DNA from: an uncultured Treponema sp.
Lineage (GTDB): Bacteria > Spirochaetota > Spirochaetia > Treponematales > Treponemataceae
Direction of reading: 5' to 3'
DNA length: 9,377 nucleotides
Assembly (NCBI GenBank): GCA_937893155.1
Contig: CALBGU010000233.1
Coordinates: 1-9,377 of the forward strand
Shown: positions 1-5,506 of the stretch, piece by piece
Numbering within the stretch: position 1 is the first letter of the stretch
Layout of the letters: the number at the start of each line of letters is the position of its first letter
Position numbers and translations under genes: made by a program
The notes under the pieces: generated by a model
What the model was told of the DNA's origin: nothing
Databases searched by the model: none
What the model saw: the letters and a program-made list of their open reading frames with translations, nothing else

Positions 1-542
1 AGGGCGCACAGCTGCGCACGGGATTTTTCTTTGCAAAAGAGCGCGGCTACAAGGGAATCATCACGATTGACGGCAACAACAAAGATTCAATCGAGGACAT
101 TCCGCGATTCATCGAAAAACTCAAAGACGGATTCGATTTTGTGCAGGGGTCTCGCTTTGTAAAAGGCGGAAAAGCCGTGAACACGCCGATTTTCCGCCTT
201 CTTTCAGTGAAATTGATTCACGCGCCGATTATTTCGATTGCCGCACGCCGCCGCTTTACCGACACAACAAACGCCTTCCGCGCGTATTCGTCGCGCTATC
301 TTTTTGACGAGCGCGTTTCGATTTTCCGCGATGTTTTTTCAGGCTACGAACTTCTCGCCTATCTTTCGGTTCGAGCCGCTCAAATTGGATTCAAATCGTG
401 CGAAATCGGCGTAACAAGAGCGTATCCAAAGGGCGAAAAAACGCCTACGAAAATCAGCGTTTTCCGCGGAAACGGAGAACTTCTGAAAATCCTTTTCAAA
501 AATCTATTCGGAGCGTATAATCCAAAGGTTTCAAATGAATAA
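1..542 (+). CDS. Family 2 glycosyltransferase, DPM1-like (5' partial)
   Basis: The gene enters from the left edge; the open frame starts at base 3 and ends at TAA 540-542, giving about 179 visible residues. The product should transfer a sugar from a nucleotide donor, probably to a polyprenyl phosphate, at the cytoplasmic face of the membrane. Visible signs are the strand ending in IDGNN (near base 70), which sits where this family carries its acidic metal-binding motif, then VQGSRF (138-155), the acceptor-side segment DTTNAFRAYSS (near 262-294) that matches the family pattern D-x-x-x-G/A-F-R-A-Y, and YELLAYLSVRAAQIGF near 349-396. The N-terminal nucleotide-binding half lies outside the window. 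There is no C-terminal membrane segment, unlike GtrB-type enzymes, so it may be a soluble or peripheral enzyme. The next gene, a GtrA homologue, overlaps its end by 8 bases. The family call is firm; the exact sugar is unknown. Confidence 0.85.
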   Translation, partial: GAQLRTGFFFAKERGYKGIITIDGNNKDSIEDIPRFIEKLKDGFDFVQGSRFVKGGKAVNTPIFRLLSVKLIHAPIISIAARRRFTDTTNAFRAYSSRYLFDERVSIFRDVFSGYELLAYLSVRAAQIGFKSCEIGVTRAYPKGEKTPTKISVFRGNGELLKILFKNLFGAYNPKVSNE

Positions 543-939
543 AAATAGATTTACAGAATTGTTCTGGTACGGATTTTTCGGCGCAATCAGCACTGCCGTA
601 AATATTTTGATTTTTTATCTGCTTTCGCAAAAAATCGGCATACATTACATCGCCGCAAACGCAGTCGCATGGATTTTTTCGATTATTTTTGCGTTCGCCA
701 CGAACAAAATTTTTGTATTCAAAAGCAAATCCTGGAAATTTCGGGTTTGGACGAAAGAGTTTTTTCAATTCGCGCTCGCAAGAATCGCGACTCTTTTGTT
801 CGATATGGGATTTATGTTCGTTGCCGTTTCAGTATTTTCAATGAACGAAACCGCGGCGAAAATCACAGCAAACATAATCGTCATCATTGCAAATTACGCT
901 TTGAGTAGACTTTGGATTTTCAAGGCAAAATCAAATTGA
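535..939 (+). CDS. GtrA-family membrane protein
   Basis: This 134-residue protein is almost entirely hydrophobic, with four predicted membrane segments at about residues 10-30, 37-60, 75-100 and 106-130. The GtrA fold is recognisable from WYGFFGAISTAVNILIFYLL near the N-terminus and from the pseudo-repeated motifs TNKIFVF (about 56-62) and NYALSRLWIF (about 120-129), which end the two helical pairs. Family members are thought to flip or aid the flipping of polyprenyl-linked sugars made by a partner glycosyltransferase. The start is ATG 535 with an AAAGG ribosome site at 524-528, six bases before it. It overlaps the upstream glycosyltransferase by 8 bases, so the two are probably translationally coupled and work together. 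Length fits the family (about 120-150). The family is clear; the glycan pathway is not shown here. Confidence 0.9.
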   Translation: MNKNRFTELFWYGFFGAISTAVNILIFYLLSQKIGIHYIAANAVAWIFSIIFAFATNKIFVFKSKSWKFRVWTKEFFQFALARIATLLFDMGFMFVAVSVFSMNETAAKITANIIVIIANYALSRLWIFKAKSN

Positions 940-1171
940 CCGCCATCGTTTTCGTCCTTTAGTCCTCGTCCACAACTCTGCCTCATATTTTTATCAAACA
1001 ACAAAACGTTTTTTTTGCTCTATTTAGTAGATGAGAATGTCATTTTCCGCTACTTGTTTTGAGGGTGTGCCATGTCATCAATTATTCCAAAATCGGTGTA
1101 ACTGTAGCTCGTGGAAATGACTTGTAGAAAATCAAAAGGCAGTTTGAACCATCAGTTTGATATTGCCAGCT
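940..1171. other. Non-coding gap with no recognisable gene
   Basis: No convincing gene, RNA or terminator is visible. AAAACGTTTT followed by further T (near 1001-1016) is self-complementary but has no loop, so I do not call it a terminator for the preceding operon. On the minus strand, joining two frames near 1134 gives a protein-like tail that ends at a TAG (complement of 1050-1052). This could be the remnant of a decayed gene but matches no family I know. Frequent stops in all frames fit degraded DNA. Confidence 0.4.
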
Positions 1172-1565
1172 TTAATGCTGTTCGGAATTTTTGTTTCAAT
1201 ACGATTTGTGCTAAAGATTGAAAAAGCGTACTCAAGAAGAGACGACACAATCACTTTTATCTCCTGCGTCTTTTCATATTTGCCTTTCACATCAACGCGA
1301 AAAACACTCTGCACCAACAGCAGAAAACGCCTTGAAAATTGCGAAAGCACTCGATGTGTCGGTAGAATATTTGATTACGGGGGAGAATTCTTCGGCGGAA
1401 CAGCCGCTCACGCCTGAACAGAAAACCGCGCTGAACCTGTATCGCAAGCTCAATGCGTTCAATCGGCAAACCATCGACGAGCTGCTTCATTCCCTCGTTT
1501 CTCGGCAAAGCGCATTCTCCTCTTGCCCCTCCGCCTCTTTTTGCGACCAAAATTGCCAGCGGTAA
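1172..1565 (+). pseudogene. Decayed XRE-family (HTH) regulator
   Basis: The segment from about 1311 to 1500 encodes APTAENALKIAKALDVSVEY followed by LITGE. This is the typical end of a treponemal Cro/C1-type helix-turn-helix domain (helices 4-5, then a V-E-Y-L-I/V-T-G-E ending). A plausible linker and C-terminal helix follow (LTPEQKTALNLYRKLNAFNR), as in this family. The N-terminal half is broken. Pieces that look like the start of such a domain lie in different frames: FVSIRFVLK near 1187-1216, KKRTQEE near 1221-1241, and FHINAK near 1276-1293. The only start available to the longest frame is TTG 1218, with no ribosome site. The last 20 or so residues (SSCPSASFCDQNCQR) also look non-native. 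I infer frameshifts and point decay. The alternative is a short divergent protein from TTG 1218, which I think less likely. Confidence 0.5.
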
Positions 1566-1580
1566 AGTGCAAAAATTATC

Positions 1581-1609
1581 TTGACAGAACCGCGCAAATG
1601 CCGTACAGT
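1581..1609 (+). promoter_or_regulatory. Sigma-70 promoter of the tmRNA gene
   Basis: A perfect -35 hexamer TTGACA (1581-1586) is followed after 17 bases by TACAGT (1604-1609, 4/6 match to TATAAT). Transcription would start near 1616, leaving a leader of about 25 bases to be removed by RNase P before the mature 5' end at 1641. A second TAATAT at 1613-1618 is too far (26 bases) from the -35. Confidence 0.65.
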
Positions 1610-1640
1610 GTGTAATATGCTCTGTGCATAGCTCGTTTAC

Positions 1641-1991
1641 GGGGGTGTACAGGTTTCGACAGGTACGATTGCGTCCTGTGCTGCAGGTGAGTGTGGTTTT
1701 GCTCTGAAAAACCAAAAAAAATAACTGACGAAGATGATTCTCAGTTCGCTCTCGCTGCTTAATGTAGCTTGAGCTGGAATTTGAACTGTGCTGTTCCTAA
1801 CGGGTCAAAATTCCATCGCCAACAGGGACTTGCTGCTCACTTAGTCCAGTATTTGAGCGGGACTTTATCTGGAATACGGAGACGACGCTTGCGGTGCTGC
1901 TACCGTTTCCCGACAACTACCTCGCACCAATAAACCTGTAGAGGTGCTTGATTCACGTATTTGGACGGGGGTTCGATTCCCCCCATCTCCA
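1641..1991 (+). ncRNA. ssrA: Transfer-messenger RNA (tmRNA)
   Basis: tmRNA rescues ribosomes stalled on broken mRNAs: it is charged with alanine, enters the A site with SmpB and encodes a degradation tag. The 5' end has the family signature GGTTTCGAC at about 1652-1660. The acceptor stem pairs GGGGGTG (1641-1647) with CATCTCC (1984-1990), including the G3-U pair that identifies alanine tRNAs. The T arm GGGGG-TTCGATT-CCCCC precedes it (T-stem 3' strand 1979-1983). The tag frame ends with codons for ALAA and TAA at 1760-1762. CCA is not encoded: the discriminator A1991 is followed by AAAG, so the CCA must be added enzymatically. Length is about 351 nt, normal for one-piece tmRNA. It has its own promoter and terminator. 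Identification is firm; the exact 3' base is within one or two. Confidence 0.96.
1727..1762 (+). other. tmRNA tag peptide reading frame
   Basis: Read back from TAA 1760-1762, the frame gives DEDDSQFALAA if translation resumes at GAC 1727. With the charged alanine the tag is ADEDDSQFALAA. I chose GAC because the preceding bases (AAAAAAATAACT) line up with the run before the E. coli resume codon (AAAAAATAGTC). The resulting length also equals the T. pallidum tag as I recall it (ANSDSFDYALAA). The -ALAA end is the usual protease recognition signal. No in-frame GCN codon occurs just upstream, so the resume codon is not alanine. Confidence 0.75.
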
Positions 1992-2025
1992 AAAGCTAGG
2001 ATACAATAAAATCCTAGCTTTTTTT
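1992..2025 (+). terminator. Intrinsic terminator of the tmRNA
   Basis: AAAGCTAGGAT (1992-2002) pairs perfectly with ATCCTAGCTTT (2011-2021) around an 8-base loop, followed by a T run to 2025. The stem starts directly after the mature tmRNA 3' end. Confidence 0.92.
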
Positions 2026-2076
2026 ATGCCAAAAATGCAATAAAATTTTTTGTATGTCTTTTACAAAAATAAATAT

Positions 2077-2082
2077 TATAAT
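2077..2082 (+). promoter_or_regulatory. -10 box of the Sel1 gene pair
   Basis: A perfect TATAAT lies here with a predicted start site near 2089. No good -35 is present at 16-18 bases; the nearest candidate, TTGTAT (2050-2055), is 21 bases away. The resulting leader of about 21 nt would hold the ribosome site at 2101-2105. Confidence 0.5.
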
Positions 2083-2109
2083 AGAATTATGCCACTGAAG
2101 CGGAGAAAT

Positions 2110-3060
2110 ATGAAAATAACAAAAGAAAAAAAGCTGTCTTTGATAAAGCAACAGGTTACAAACGATTTTTACGCTGCAATGCACACCAATTTTTTGAATG
2201 ATGACGGAAGTCCGCACGAAATCTGCAAGCCAGAAGATTGGTTTTTGCTCGGTCGAAAATACTACAAGGAATTCGCCGAGGATTCAGAGCCATACAAACT
2301 GGAAACGGCGCGCCGCTGTTTTACGCTGGCGGCAGTGAGCGGGAATGCGCAGTTCAAAAAATTGCTGGCAGACGGCTATTTGACGGGCGTGTTTTTGCTC
2401 GAAAGCAAAGAAAAATCCGAAGCTGAAGGGCTGTACTGGCTCGAACGCGCCGCCGAAGAAAACAACATCGATGCACAAGTGACGATGGGATTGCGTTATT
2501 TTTATGCAAAGGGCTTCGATAAGGATTTCAAAGAGGCATTTTCTTGGTTTTTGAAGGCGGCAAACAGCGGGAATCCTCTTGCGGCGCGCTATGTGGGCGA
2601 ATTTTACGACACGGAAGGCTGGGGCGTAACGCCAGACACCGACAAGGCTCTTGAGTGGTACAAAAAAGCGGCAGAAGGAGGCGACTCGTTTGCGCAATGT
2701 TTGTACGGCAAGGAATTTTATATTGGAAAAACCGTTCCCAAAGATTATGAAAAGGCGTTCGAGTTATTTTCTGCGTCTGCGGCGCAAAACGACCCGAACG
2801 GCATTTTTATGAAAGCACAGTGCGTGTGGTTCGGGCTGGGAACAGAAAAAGACCGCCAGAAAGCGTTTGAGTTGTTCAAAAAAGCCGCTGATTTGGGCTC
2901 GCCGCAGGGTGCGCTCGATGCGGGCAAGGCGCTGTATTTGGGCGAAGGCACCGAACGAGACCTTGAGCGCGCGCTCGTCTATTTTGAGCAATCGGCAGAG
3001 GGCGGTATGGCGGAAGGAAAAAACGCGGCGGAGATTTGCCGCAGGGAGATTGAAGCATAA
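2110..3060 (+). CDS. Sel1-repeat (SLR/TPR-like) protein, 316 aa
   Basis: The protein is a stack of about six to seven Sel1-like repeats of 35-37 residues. The typical pattern A-x-x-x-L-G-x-x-Y-x-x-G-x-G-x-x-x-D-x-x-K-A-x-x-W/L-F/Y-x-K-A-A-x-x-G is clearest at about residues 120-153, 156-190, 229-263 and 266-300 (for example KAFELFKKAADLGSPQGA). These alpha-solenoids act as protein-protein scaffolds. There is no signal peptide or membrane segment, so it is probably cytoplasmic. I chose ATG 2110 because CGGAG (2101-2105) sits five bases upstream; ATG 2089 (adding 7 residues) and TTG 2050 are in frame but have no ribosome site, and the TATAAT at 2077-2082 argues against TTG 2050. The stop directly abuts the next Sel1 gene, so the two form an operon. 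Its partner is unknown. Confidence 0.85.
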   Translation: MKITKEKKLSLIKQQVTNDFYAAMHTNFLNDDGSPHEICKPEDWFLLGRKYYKEFAEDSEPYKLETARRCFTLAAVSGNAQFKKLLADGYLTGVFLLESKEKSEAEGLYWLERAAEENNIDAQVTMGLRYFYAKGFDKDFKEAFSWFLKAANSGNPLAARYVGEFYDTEGWGVTPDTDKALEWYKKAAEGGDSFAQCLYGKEFYIGKTVPKDYEKAFELFSASAAQNDPNGIFMKAQCVWFGLGTEKDRQKAFELFKKAADLGSPQGALDAGKALYLGEGTERDLERALVYFEQSAEGGMAEGKNAAEICRREIEA

Positions 3061-3678
3061 ATGCACGTAGACATTCCACTGGTTTCGCCGCCGAATGGCG
3101 AGGACATCGAAGACATTTCGCGCAGTTTGTATATGTCAATGCTGTACACAAGTCTGGTAATTGCGTCTTTTGACAGCAACGACGATATGATAGGAGATGC
3201 ACTGCACGCGCTGGAAACAGAGGCTGCCAAGGGCGATTCGATTGCAAAATATTATACAGGAATGGCATATTTTAGAAATATTGCAAAAACTAATTTGCAG
3301 GAAAAAGGCATTGATATGCTTTTTGAGGCGATGAACGCAGGGATAAAAGATTACGACAGTTTTCTTGAAGCCATCGACTGCATTCGGTTGGGGCAATACG
3401 TCAAGCAGGACGAAAAGAAAGCCGCCCGAATGTATCGCGCGCTTGCCAAAATCGGTGCGGCTTCGGGAATATTCCGGCTGGCATATTGCTACGAATGGGG
3501 CATCGGGGTGGAAAAAGACCGCTCCAAAGCCGAAAAGCTCTACGCCAAAGCCGCAAAATCTGGGAGCAAAGAAGCCGCGTCAAAAATCACCGCCGACGAC
3601 ATCGGGCAGCTCAGAGGCGAGCACCCGCGAAAATGGCGCTTTCTTTTGCACAATGCGCCCATCATTATGGAGATATGA
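3061..3678 (+). CDS. Second Sel1-repeat protein, 205 aa
   Basis: ATG 3061 follows the upstream TAA (3058-3060) with no gap, pointing to coupled translation; GGGAG at 3044-3048 may serve as a rather distant ribosome site. The first 55 residues (MHVDIPLVSPPNGEDIEDIS onward) show no repeat. From about 58 come divergent Sel1 units: residues 58-95, 97-132 (GQYVKQDEKKAARMYRALAK) and the best match at 133-169 (AYCYEWGIGVEKDRSKAEKL). It has no signal peptide. The C-terminal tail (ending HNAPIIMEI) is unlike the repeats. It likely works with the upstream Sel1 protein or arose from it by duplication and divergence. The family is clear; no function can be assigned. Confidence 0.82.
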   Translation: MHVDIPLVSPPNGEDIEDISRSLYMSMLYTSLVIASFDSNDDMIGDALHALETEAAKGDSIAKYYTGMAYFRNIAKTNLQEKGIDMLFEAMNAGIKDYDSFLEAIDCIRLGQYVKQDEKKAARMYRALAKIGAASGIFRLAYCYEWGIGVEKDRSKAEKLYAKAAKSGSKEAASKITADDIGQLRGEHPRKWRFLLHNAPIIMEI

Positions 3679-3691
3679 TTTTTTCAAAAGC

Positions 3692-3721
3692 CGATTTCAA
3701 AAACGAAGTCGTTTTTTTTTT
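3692..3721 (+). terminator. Intrinsic terminator of the Sel1 operon
   Basis: CGATTTC (3692-3698) pairs with GAAGTCG (3705-3711), seven pairs with one G-U, around a 6-base loop, followed by ten T (3712-3721). It begins 13 bases after the stop codon of the second Sel1 gene. Confidence 0.85.
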
Positions 3722-3736
3722 ATGCGCCTTTTTGTG

Positions 3737-3991
3737 TTCTTCCCAAACGGGAAGAGGTTAAATCCGCTCGGTTTCCTGTTCTTCCAAAGCGGGAAGAGGT
3801 AAAATCCACACGGTTTCCTGCTCTTCCAAAGCGGGAAGAGGGCAAATCCGCTCGTTTTTTTGCTCTTCCAAAACGGGAAGAGGTAAAATCCACGCGGTTT
3901 CCTGCTCTTCCAAAGCGGGAAGAGAGCTTATCTGCTCGATTTTTTGGCGCACACTCGTTTCTAGGCGCATTTTTGTGCTTTTCAGAGCGGG
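3737..3991. repeat. 42-bp tandem repeat array with palindromic cores
   Basis: The core CTCTTCC-(6 bases)-GGAAGAG or a near version occurs five times, with GGGAAGAG starting at 3749, 3791, 3833, 3875 and 3917, exactly 42 bases apart. Spacers alternate. Type A (copies 1, 3, 5) contains ATC(C/T)GCTCG, and type B (copies 2, 4) contains AAAATCCAC(A/G)CGGTTTCCTG, so copies 2+3 and 4+5 form an 84-bp dimer repeat. A decayed sixth core, TTTTCAGAGCGGG, lies at 3979-3991. Because 42 is divisible by three, the array stays open in the frame of the downstream MATE gene from 3762 on, and also on the minus strand as a 14-residue repeat (LPALEEQETVWILP). No start codon with a ribosome site is visible in either, so I treat it as non-coding DNA. 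No matching copy exists elsewhere in the window. Confidence 0.9.
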
Positions 3992-4007
3992 TGTTATTTG
4001 GTATAGT
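3979..4007 (+). promoter_or_regulatory. Promoter of the MATE transporter gene
   Basis: TTTTCA (3979-3984, 4/6 match) and TATAGT (4002-4007, 5/6 match) are separated by 17 bases. The predicted start site falls at about 4014, on the first ATG of the gene. The -35 lies in the decayed last unit of the repeat array. Confidence 0.5.
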
Positions 4008-4013
4008 CTTTTT

Positions 4014-5408
4014 ATGAATTCATCAATGAAAAATGCGACCATTACGGCGCGGCAATCCTCAAGCCGCCGTATTCCGCACTTACACACGGTTTCGATTACC
4101 GAAGGCACCATTTGGAAAGCAATTCTTTCGTTCTTTTTTCCGATTCTGTTCGGCACGTTTTTTCAGCAACTGTACAATACGGTTGACGCAGTTGTTGTGG
4201 GGCGCGTTGTGGGAAAAGAAGCGCTGGCGGCAGTCGGAGGCGGCGTGGCGGTGTATGTAAATCTGCTCGTGGGCTTTTTTGTGGGGCTTTCGAGCGGTGC
4301 AAGCGTGATTATTTCGCAATTTTACGGCGCAAAAAAAGAGCACGACACGCAAAATGCAGTGCACACATCAATGGCGATTGCGCTCTTTGGCGGCGTGTTT
4401 TTAACGGCGGTCGGACTTTTGACAGCAGAGCGCGCAATGCGGCTCATCGGCACTCCTCAAGAAATCATCGAATATTCGGTGGTGTATCTGCGCATTTATT
4501 TTACGGGAATGATTCCGCTTTTTGTCTACAATATGGGCGCAAGCATTCTCCGCGCGGCAGGCGATTCCAAAACGCCGCTCATCGTGCTCATCGCAGGCTG
4601 TTTCGTGAACATAGCGCTGGATATTATCCTCGTCTGCGTTTGCAGGCTTGGAATTGCAGGCGCGGCGTGGGCAACGGTGATTTCAGAAACATTCAGTATG
4701 ATTTTTGTCTGCATTTTCTTGATGAAAACGCGCGAAATCTATCGGCTCAGGATTTCAAAAATCGCATTCACGGCGCACATCGTCAAAAAAATGCTCCGTA
4801 TCGGATTTCCGTCGGGCGTGCAATCGTCGATGTACACCATCAGCAATTTGTTGATTCAAACCGCGATAAACTCGTTCGGCACAACCGCGATTGCGGCGTG
4901 GGCGGCATACGGCAAAATCGACGTGATGTTCTGGATGCTCGTCAATGCGTTCGGCGTGTCGGTTACCACATTTGCGGGACAAAATTACGGCGCAAAAAAA
5001 TACGAGCGCATTGGCAAGGGAATGCGGGTTACTTTCGGAATGTGCGCGGCGATGACGGTCGCAATCAGCGTGTTTTTCTGCGCGGCAGGCGAACCGATTT
5101 TTGCGTGTTTTACGACCGATGCCGACGTTATCCGAGAAGGAATGATTATGCTGCGCTTCCTTGCGCCTGCGTACATCACTTACATTTCGGTGGAAATCCT
5201 GTCGGGCACGATTCGCGGCTGCGGCTCATCGTTTGTACCGATGCTCATTTCGAGCGTGGGCATTTGCGCACTCCGCGTCCTTTGGATTACGTTCGCCGTT
5301 CCCCTCAAGCACGAATTTTTTATGGTCGAATTCAGCTATCCGCTCACGTGGACCGTAACGTCCGTTTTGTTTTGGATTTATTATCTGCGCGGAAAATGGC
5401 TAAAATAA
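4014..5408 (+). CDS. MATE-family multidrug efflux transporter
   Basis: The 464-residue product is an inner-membrane antiporter of the multi antimicrobial extrusion family, which exports cationic drugs or metabolites using a sodium or proton gradient. It shows the family's two-bundle, twelve-helix hydrophobicity pattern and its signatures: FFFPILFGTFFQQLYNTVDA then VVVGRVVGKEALAAVG (about residues 40-75), SGASVIISQFYGAKK (about 95-110), ILRAAGDSKTPL (about 181-192), and in the second half AYGKIDVMF then GVSVTTFAGQNYGAKKYERI (about 300-335) and GTIRGCGSSFVPM (about 401-413). Length is normal. There is no ribosome site before ATG 4014 or the in-frame ATG 4026; the promoter position suggests a leaderless mRNA starting at 4014. 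The frame is open upstream through the repeats, but GTG 3975 is unlikely as a start because it precedes the promoter. Substrate is unknown. Confidence 0.93.
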   Translation: MNSSMKNATITARQSSSRRIPHLHTVSITEGTIWKAILSFFFPILFGTFFQQLYNTVDAVVVGRVVGKEALAAVGGGVAVYVNLLVGFFVGLSSGASVIISQFYGAKKEHDTQNAVHTSMAIALFGGVFLTAVGLLTAERAMRLIGTPQEIIEYSVVYLRIYFTGMIPLFVYNMGASILRAAGDSKTPLIVLIAGCFVNIALDIILVCVCRLGIAGAAWATVISETFSMIFVCIFLMKTREIYRLRISKIAFTAHIVKKMLRIGFPSGVQSSMYTISNLLIQTAINSFGTTAIAAWAAYGKIDVMFWMLVNAFGVSVTTFAGQNYGAKKYERIGKGMRVTFGMCAAMTVAISVFFCAAGEPIFACFTTDADVIREGMIMLRFLAPAYITYISVEILSGTIRGCGSSFVPMLISSVGICALRVLWITFAVPLKHEFFMVEFSYPLTWTVTSVLFWIYYLRGKWLK

Positions 5409-5419
5409 TCGTCTGAGTC

Positions 5420-5447
5420 TTGCAATATTTTAGTAAAAATGTATAAT
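5420..5447 (+). promoter_or_regulatory. Promoter of the citrate synthase gene
   Basis: TTGCAA (5420-5425) and a perfect TATAAT (5442-5447) are separated by 16 bases. Transcription should start near 5454, giving a leader of about 53 nt with the ribosome site AAGGGGG at 5495-5501, five bases before the ATG. Confidence 0.65.
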
Positions 5448-5506
5448 TATGAAATTGTTAAAGACTGATACGCATAAATATACAAAAAAATGGCAAGGGG
5501 GCTGTT

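Noticed and set aside
1001..1016. Terminator after the GtrA gene (AAAACGTTTT plus T run)
   Set aside because: The inverted repeat is AT-rich with no room for a loop, so a stable hairpin is unlikely.
1287..1715. 142-residue minus-strand frame across the tmRNA 5' end
   Set aside because: It overlaps the well-supported tmRNA and its promoter and has a Cys/Arg-rich non-native composition.
1641..2025. Genomic island integrated at the tmRNA 3' end
   Set aside because: No integrase and no repeat of the tmRNA 3' end are visible downstream; the genes that follow look like ordinary chromosomal genes.
3737..3991. CRISPR array
   Set aside because: The spacers are themselves near-identical in an alternating pattern, so this is a tandem repeat, not repeats with unique spacers, and no cas gene is present.
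3975..4013. Upstream GTG start for the MATE protein
   Set aside because: The added residues derive from the decayed repeat and the start would lie before the predicted transcription start.
3758..4156. Minus-strand frame of 132 residues with a 14-residue repeat (LPALEEQET...)
   Set aside because: Its first half runs antisense to the MATE N-terminus, no ribosome site or promoter supports it, and the periodicity follows from the 42-bp DNA repeat, which keeps several frames open.
4640..5416. 258-residue plus-strand frame inside the MATE gene
   Set aside because: It is an out-of-frame shadow rich in Arg, His and Cys, with no family match and no start signals.
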